From positions 4,851 to 42,280 of the forward strand of contig AQRW01000178.1 in NCBI GenBank assembly GCA_000402295.1: a stretch of DNA of 37,430 nucleotides, read 5' to 3'. A model generated the notes under the pieces. The model did no database searches. It was not told where the DNA came from and was given only the letters and a program-made list of their open reading frames with translations. Both the position numbers and the translations under genes were made by a program. Source of the stretch: Candidatus Aerophobus profundus SCGC AAA252-L23 (GTDB lineage Bacteria > Aerophobota > Aerophobia > Aerophobales > Aerophobaceae). Shown piece after piece: positions 32,467 through 37,430 of the stretch (position 1 is its first letter; every line of letters begins with the position of its first letter).

Positions 32467-32739
32467 CTACCCCCCCATAAATCAGTAATAGTTCAGTTTA
32501 TGGTAATAGTGTAGTTTCTCTAAAACTACTCTCTTTTCTGTCATTCCCAGTCTACCAAGGTAGGCGTGGCGTTATGTCCTCTTGAAAATTGCTAAGCCTG
32601 TTCCGAGCCCAGCGAGGAATCTCGCTCCTCGCAATGACACAGTGGGAGGCTAAAGCCTCCCCTACCCCTCTGGCGGGACACTACCCCTTTGGAGGGACTG
32701 CGCTCCTCGCAATGACAGTGGGAGGGAACTCTTAATTCA
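32467..32739. repeat. Repeat-rich gap between uvrC and ogt
   Basis: No gene is seen. The gap holds a GAGGAATCTCGCTCCTC hairpin at about 32612-32628 followed by GCAATGACA. It also has an exact second copy of the 29-base unit at 29980 (32640-32668), and another CGCTCCTCGCAATGACA at about 32701-32717. The CTCCTCGCAATGACA motif is a repeat seen scattered in many bacterial genomes. Its palindromic parts may act as terminators for uvrC. Confidence 0.55.
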
Positions 32740-34527
32740 CTACTGTTCTACCCCAAGATACCGATGAATAGTTTTCGCCTTGACTGGACCGATTCCGGCA
32801 ATTTTTTGCAGTTCCTCAGGTGGACTTTTTCTAAGATATCCCAAAGACTTATAGTGGGACAAAAGAAGTTGTTTAGTCATCTCTCCTATTCCGGGAATCT
32901 CCTCCAGAGAGGAAACCCTTATTTTTTTCTCCCGTCGGCCTTGATGATAAGAATGAGCGAAGCGATGCGCCTCGTCTCTGATCTCTTGAAGAAGTTTTAG
33001 AGCCGCAGAATCCCGGGGAATATCCAGAGAAAGCTTCTTAAAAGGAACATAAACCTCCTCAAATTCCTTGGCCAAGCCTACCAGAGGAATACAATCCAGG
33101 CCAAGTTCCTGGAGAACCCTCCAGCAGGTAGAAACCTGACCCTTACCTCCATCTACCAAAATTAAGTCCGGAAGAGACTTTTTTTCCCTTAATTGTCTTC
33201 TGTACCGACGATCAACTACTTCGGCCAACATGGCAAAATCATTTATTCCCTTAACTGTTTTGATTTTGAATTTCCGATACTCTGATTTTCTGGCTTTCCC
33301 TTCCTCAAAAACCACCATTGAGCCGACAGCTTCTTCCCCTTGAATGTTGGAGATATCAAAACCCTCTATTCTTTGGGGAATCTTTCCCAAACTTAAATAG
33401 GACTTGAGTTCACTTAAGGCTTCTTCCTTACCTTGGGCCCGGTATTGATAAAGAATAAGAGCAGCGTTTTCTCGAGCTAATTTCATTAATCTTAATTTTT
33501 CACCCCGACGAGGAACCTTAATTTCTGTCTTTTTCCCTCTTTTTTCTGATAACCAGGAGGCAATCTCTCCCGTCTCTTCAACTGCTGTAGGAATAAGTAT
33601 TTCCGAAGGAATGAAAAAGTTACGCAGATAGTACTGTTTAAGAAAGGGAACTATTATTTCTTCTTCTCTGGTCCCTTTGTTTATCCGGATAAAAAAATGA
33701 TTCTTACCTATTAACCTTCCTTCTCTAACCATAAAGACCACCGCACAGGTCTCTTTTCCCGCTGTAGCCAGAGAAATAAGATCTCTGTCTCCTCCTAAAA
33801 AAGAAGCTACCCTCTGGCTCTGATTCATTCTTTGAATAGCCCGAATGGAATCCCTGAGCTTAACAGCCTCTTCAAATTTCTCCTCCCGTGAGGCTTGTCT
33901 CATCCTCTTTCCCAGGCTAAAAAGGAGACTCTGGTAATGACCCCGCAAAAAAAGAAGAACACCCTCAACCAACAAGGAGTACTTCTCCTCATCAATCGCT
34001 CCCACGCAGGGGGCACTGCATTCTTTAATGTGATAATGCAAACAAGGTCGGATTCTGTACTTAAACTTTCCCTGGCATCGCCTTAAAGGAAAAAAATGGT
34101 GGACTAATTGAAGAGACTTCTTGGCCGCCCGGACATCAGTATAAGGACCAAAATATAAAGAACCATCTTTTTGGGGGTTACGGGTCAAAAAAACCCTGGG
34201 GAAAGACTCCTTTATAGTCAGCTTGATAAAAGGATAAGATTTATCATCCCTGAACTGGATGTTATAGTGAGGATGGTATTGTTTAATTAAGTTGTACTCT
34301 AACAGAAATGCCTCTGATTCAGACTGAGTAACTATCCACTCGACATCACCTATTCGATTAATTAGTGAGGTTAAACGAGGAGAAAGGAAGGTTTTTTGGA
34401 AATAAGAAGGAACTCTCTTCTTAAGGGAAAGAGCTTTACCAACGTAAAGCACCTTTCCCTTTTGATCTTTTAGAAGATAAACTCCCGATTTTTCGGGCAA
34501 GAGACTCAGTTTCTCTTTCAAATTCAA
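32740..34527 (-). CDS. uvrC: Excinuclease ABC subunit C
   Basis: The 595-residue nuclease makes both incisions in UvrABC nucleotide-excision repair. The N-terminal GIY-YIG domain is present as GVY at 15-17 and YVG at 28-30, with KRVPSYF following. A cysteine-rich region (CQGKFKYRIRPCLHYHIKECSAPC) probably binds a cluster or zinc. The UVR helix REEKFEEAVKLRDSIRAIQ binds UvrB. The RNase-H-like second nuclease has FDISNIQGEEAVGSMVVF and LILVDGGKGQ. Two helix-hairpin-helix motifs (LEEIPGIGEMTKQLLLSHY, LQKIAGIGPVKAKTI) end the protein. It is complete. It follows the TudS-like gene by 27 bases in the bamA-rsmD series. Confidence 0.97.
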   Translation of the reverse strand: MNLKEKLSLLPEKSGVYLLKDQKGKVLYVGKALSLKKRVPSYFQKTFLSPRLTSLINRIGDVEWIVTQSESEAFLLEYNLIKQYHPHYNIQFRDDKSYPFIKLTIKESFPRVFLTRNPQKDGSLYFGPYTDVRAAKKSLQLVHHFFPLRRCQGKFKYRIRPCLHYHIKECSAPCVGAIDEEKYSLLVEGVLLFLRGHYQSLLFSLGKRMRQASREEKFEEAVKLRDSIRAIQRMNQSQRVASFLGGDRDLISLATAGKETCAVVFMVREGRLIGKNHFFIRINKGTREEEIIVPFLKQYYLRNFFIPSEILIPTAVEETGEIASWLSEKRGKKTEIKVPRRGEKLRLMKLARENAALILYQYRAQGKEEALSELKSYLSLGKIPQRIEGFDISNIQGEEAVGSMVVFEEGKARKSEYRKFKIKTVKGINDFAMLAEVVDRRYRRQLREKKSLPDLILVDGGKGQVSTCWRVLQELGLDCIPLVGLAKEFEEVYVPFKKLSLDIPRDSAALKLLQEIRDEAHRFAHSYHQGRREKKIRVSSLEEIPGIGEMTKQLLLSHYKSLGYLRKSPPEELQKIAGIGPVKAKTIHRYLGVEQ

Positions 34528-34554
34528 CTGAAAGTCCTCCTTCTGGAGTTATCC

Positions 34555-35028
34555 TTAATTTTTTATTTTCGATTTCAACCTCTTTAGAGATTCATCCACT
34601 CTTTTGAAATCAAATTCCACCACCTCAAAATGAATCCTTTGCCTAAGTTCCTTCAAAAAAATTCCCCGGCCGGGGATAAGCTTACCGGCAACATAAATTT
34701 CAGAGGATGAGCAACAGGGAGAGCGAGCTATGGAGATTAAAACAAGAGAAGAGCTCACTGATAATTTTTTTAAGAAGGAATCGACTCGATGGGCTAACTG
34801 GCCACAGAATTCCGGAAACCCTTCTACTCGTTCCCACTCATCCTTATCTTTTTTTTCTCTATGGCCGGCAAAGAGATACTCCGGACAGGGTAATTGCTCC
34901 ACAGGAAAAGGATAATGAGAAAGAAGTTGCAGAATCTTTTTCTCAACACCCGAGGTGACATCTCCCCCGGCTCTGGTTAATTGATTGAGAAGACAGTGGG
35001 AAACCAAAATAATTTTAGTTAATTTCAT
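34555..35028 (-). CDS. TudS-related (DUF523-like) putative desulfidase
   Basis: The 157-residue protein has a cysteine pattern like the TudS/DUF523-related group: VSHCLLN (Cys12), LPCPEYLFAGHREKKDKDEWE (Cys48) and ARSPCCSSSEIYVAG (Cys105-106). Three cysteines of this kind hold a 4Fe-4S cluster in TudS, which removes sulfur from thiouracil. The assignment is by motif pattern only. The start at 35028 is chosen because it overlaps the rsmD stop as ATGA; a GTG at 35082 lies inside rsmD. It is placed between rsmD and uvrC, which does not reveal its substrate. Confidence 0.5.
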   Translation of the reverse strand: MKLTKIILVSHCLLNQLTRAGGDVTSGVEKKILQLLSHYPFPVEQLPCPEYLFAGHREKKDKDEWERVEGFPEFCGQLAHRVDSFLKKLSVSSSLVLISIARSPCCSSSEIYVAGKLIPGRGIFLKELRQRIHFEVVEFDFKRVDESLKRLKSKIKN

Positions 35029-35576
35029 CTCTTTGATTGGAGAAAGGTCAATATGGTATTTCCATATTTCTTCTCTTTCCACGCCTGAAAATAACTTGTT
35101 CCCTCAAAACTAACAGATTCGTGGGAAGAATGCTGGACAATAACTGTGAAACATCTAGCTTGTTTTTCTTCGATAATCTCAAGAGTCCTTTCTTGCAAAC
35201 CCCGAAAATAAGGAGGACCGATAAAAATAATGTCGTATTTCTCTTTATTCAGCAGATGAGGAAAAGAAGTAAGGACATCTCCTCTCAATATTACAGCTTT
35301 ATCCAGGAGATGGCAACGATCCAGATTCTCCCGAATAATCTCCAGACAAGCAGGATTTTTCTCCACGAAAGTAGCCTGGCCGGCCAACCTACTGAGAGCC
35401 TCTATACCTACTGCTCCAGAGCCGGCGTAGAGATCCAAGAAACGGCTATTGACCACATTCTCTCTGAGCACATCAAAGAGTGACTTTCTTATCCGTGAGA
35501 GAAGCGGTCGAGTGGACATCCCCCGGAGGGTCTTTATTTTTCTACCTTTAGCTAAACCACCGCTGATAACTATCAT
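35025..35576 (-). CDS. rsmD: 16S rRNA (guanine966-N2)-methyltransferase-like, RsmD
   Basis: The 183-residue Rossmann methyltransferase starts MIVISGGLAKGRKIKTLRGMSTRPLLSRIRKSLFDVL, the typical RsmD N-terminus. The SAM motif is FLDLYAGSGAVGIEAL (47-61) and the acidic loop FVEKN is next. The catalytic motif, normally D/N-PPY, reads GPPY here (residues 120-123). That is a single-base change from GAT/GAC to GGT and could reduce activity, or may be a local variant. The longer frame to 35657 overlaps bamA and lacks similarity. The start at 35576 has no clear SD. It lies between bamA and the TudS-like gene, coupled to the latter. Confidence 0.88.
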   Translation of the reverse strand: MIVISGGLAKGRKIKTLRGMSTRPLLSRIRKSLFDVLRENVVNSRFLDLYAGSGAVGIEALSRLAGQATFVEKNPACLEIIRENLDRCHLLDKAVILRGDVLTSFPHLLNKEKYDIIFIGPPYFRGLQERTLEIIEEKQARCFTVIVQHSSHESVSFEGTSYFQAWKEKKYGNTILTFLQSKR

Positions 35577-35592
35577 AAGCAAGTGAGTAGTT

Positions 35593-37430
35593 TTAGAAAG
35601 CTTCGCCCATACCAAAATAAAACTTAGTTTCTCCTTCCCGACCGAATCCCCAATCAAAACGAAGAATACCCAAAGGCAATCTCATATTCAGTCCACATCC
35701 CCAACCAACCGCGTAATCTTCCATAACCGAATCCCCTCCCCAGACTCTTCCACTATCCAGAAAAACACTAAACATCATTTCTTCATTCAAGGGTAGGCGA
35801 AGCTCCGCTGTTCCCAGTAGAACTCTATCTCCCCGAAACTCGTTTAGTTCGTATCCTCTTAAGGTATCCTGTCCCCCGATATAGAACTCCTCATAATAAG
35901 GCAACCTCTCGCCCAGCAGTCCCCGAAGCCTTACGGCCAAAATGGGAGATTTCCAAAAATCACCTCGCCGCCAATAACCTCGCCACTCCGCCCGATATTT
36001 AGTAAAATCAATATCTCCTCCCAGGAATCCCCCGCTTTCTTCCACCGATAAAGAAGACAGAGAACCCCGGTAAGAATTAAAAGCTTCATCCCGAACACGT
36101 AGATCATTCATCAGGACTAACTCCACACTCCGTCCGACCGTCTCTCCTGATTCTACATCTTCAGGAAAAGGTTTATCCTCTAGTTCACTAATATTCACAT
36201 TTTCATTCTTAAAATTAACAAGTATGTCCCAGTTTGGCAGCAAAGACCTACCCACTCCTATCCCGAATCCCAGGACTCCTTTTTGGTAGCCTTCCTCGCT
36301 CCAATAATAGGTAGTATTCCGGCTATAGGCTTTCAAAGTAACTTTGGTGGGAGTATCTCTCCACCAGCGGTCCAGATAACTTACATCATATTCATTCTTA
36401 TTCTGACCAAATTCCCAATCCACAGCAATTTTCTTTCCCTGACCCCAGAGATTATCCCTGGCGTATTGAATAAACCCTCCCAGCCCAGTGGCTGAACTGT
36501 AGGTAGCACCCAGATAGAGCCGTCCCAAACGCTCATTTTCCTTAACTTTCAGGGATAAATCAATCCGGGAAGGGGAAGAAGTTTGGTGGGTTTCAATGTC
36601 TACGCTCTTAAAAAAACCCAGATTATAAAGTCGTCGCCATCCCTCTCGGACCATACGGGTGTTCAGGATATCTCCTTCCTTGAGGGGGAAAGTATGTTTA
36701 AAGACCCTTACCTGAGTTTTCTCATTTCCTTCAAGGCTAATTTTGCCTACTCTTACTTGTTGACCCTCTTCAATCCTGAGAATTATTCCGACTAAAGCCT
36801 CTCCTTTTATAAACTGAACATCGGGGATAATTCGAGTATAAACATAACCTTTCTCTCCGTACTTATTCTGGATTCTCTCAATGCTCTTCTTAATCTCTTC
36901 CGGATTGAAAATCTTCCCCCGGCCAGGCTGGAACTGGTCAATAATTTTAGAGGGAGTGAAAAGATGCGCTCCCTCTACTTTAACCTCAGAAACAATTAAC
37001 TTCTTATCCTCCACGAGGGGCAGGAAAATTCTTACCCAATCTTCTTTCTTTTTCTGGAAATAAACATACCGTGGTTCTTCAAAATATGCAAAATAATAGC
37101 CGGCCTGACGATAGATATCAATTAACCGAGTCATATCCTCCTTCAGCGCATCAGGATCAAAGAAGCGACGATATTTGGTTTTCATATGAATTCTAAGTTT
37201 TGCTTCCGAAAAAACAGTATTTCCCTCTATCTCTACCTCTATTACTTTGACTCGCTTACCCTTTTTGATAGTAAACAAGGCCCGGCATTCCCCCTCCTGA
37301 AGAAGTGAAGGAGAAATCTCTACCTCCACTGAAGTATATCCCTTTCCTCGATAGTACTCTTTAATCTTTTCTCGAGATTCTCTCACCTCATCATAATTCC
37401 AAATTTTCCCCTTCTGAAGAAGAATTAGTT
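35593..37430 (-). CDS. bamA: Outer-membrane protein assembly factor BamA, N-terminus beyond window
   Basis: At least 612 codons are visible; the frame is open to the right edge (…KGKIWNYDEVRESREKIKEYY), so the GTG at 37386 is not the start. The visible part holds three or so POTRA repeats (GYTSVEVEISPSL; VKVIEVEIEGNTVFSEAKLR; KLIVSEVKVEGAHLF; VRVGKISLEGNEKTQVRVFK), then the 16-strand barrel with the lid motif IGGQDTLRGYELNEF and RVLLGTAELRLPL. It ends FYFGMGEAF with a C-terminal Phe. BamA inserts outer-membrane proteins. It heads the visible run bamA, rsmD, TudS-like gene, uvrC. Confidence 0.93.
   Translation of the reverse strand, partial: LILLQKGKIWNYDEVRESREKIKEYYRGKGYTSVEVEISPSLLQEGECRALFTIKKGKRVKVIEVEIEGNTVFSEAKLRIHMKTKYRRFFDPDALKEDMTRLIDIYRQAGYYFAYFEEPRYVYFQKKKEDWVRIFLPLVEDKKLIVSEVKVEGAHLFTPSKIIDQFQPGRGKIFNPEEIKKSIERIQNKYGEKGYVYTRIIPDVQFIKGEALVGIILRIEEGQQVRVGKISLEGNEKTQVRVFKHTFPLKEGDILNTRMVREGWRRLYNLGFFKSVDIETHQTSSPSRIDLSLKVKENERLGRLYLGATYSSATGLGGFIQYARDNLWGQGKKIAVDWEFGQNKNEYDVSYLDRWWRDTPTKVTLKAYSRNTTYYWSEEGYQKGVLGFGIGVGRSLLPNWDILVNFKNENVNISELEDKPFPEDVESGETVGRSVELVLMNDLRVRDEAFNSYRGSLSSLSVEESGGFLGGDIDFTKYRAEWRGYWRRGDFWKSPILAVRLRGLLGERLPYYEEFYIGGQDTLRGYELNEFRGDRVLLGTAELRLPLNEEMMFSVFLDSGRVWGGDSVMEDYAVGWGCGLNMRLPLGILRFDWGFGREGETKFYFGMGEAF

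Noticed and set aside
1..37430. CRISPR array
   Set aside because: The repeats are palindromic units at irregular distances without spacers of constant length.

Overview
The window looks like a chromosomal piece of an uncultured, Gram-negative-type (two-membrane) bacterium. The evidence for an outer membrane is a BamA-like assembly protein, a PorV/PorQ-like barrel and a large secreted cysteine protease with a C-terminal sorting-type domain. SecA, UvrC, RsmD and IlvB are all of bacterial type. No rRNA, complete tRNA or CRISPR array is visible. The mix of PorV-like protein, FlgD-type C-terminal domain and abundant REP-like palindromes fits one of the uncultured candidate phyla, but the sequence alone does not let me name it.

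Layout. 1-2075 is a graveyard of mobile DNA: a transposase start at the left edge, an insertion-sequence end, pieces that look like group II intron RNA, and stubs of host genes (a winged-helix tail, a truncated YhcH-like protein). 2076-2780 is deoC. 3071-9256 is a complete oligopeptide/solute ABC operon (oppD, oppF, binding protein, oppB, oppC) behind a near-consensus promoter, followed by a secreted M16 zinc peptidase to 12024.

12129-19980 is a decayed accessory island. It begins with half a tRNA-Arg and the N-terminus of a tyrosine recombinase. It then has two copies of a roughly 270-bp inverted-repeat element (MITE) in opposite orientation, which enclose transposase relics, a trkA stub, a DUF3298-type secreted protein, a sugar-type ABC transporter (binding protein plus two permeases), a flavodoxin and a LOG-like protein. 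The right-hand MITE cuts off a frameshifted TauE/SafE gene.

20545-37430 is mostly core genome: a small coupled unknown pair, an MFS transporter and a small unknown protein on the plus strand, then a long minus-strand series. In transcription order that series is bamA, rsmD, a TudS-like gene, uvrC, ogt, the cysteine protease, the PorV-like gene, an ABC-2 ATPase, hicB, hicA, the ABC-2 permease, secA and ilvB.

The most informative finding is in the last block. The ABC-2 ATPase and its permease were once joined by an overlapping stop/start. A hicBA toxin-antitoxin cassette with its own promoter now sits exactly in that joint, flanked by a 13-bp perfect direct repeat that restores both the stop codon and the downstream ribosome-binding site. 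The second main finding is a family of palindromic repeats with GTAG/CTAC feet, found both free between genes and inside the MITEs.
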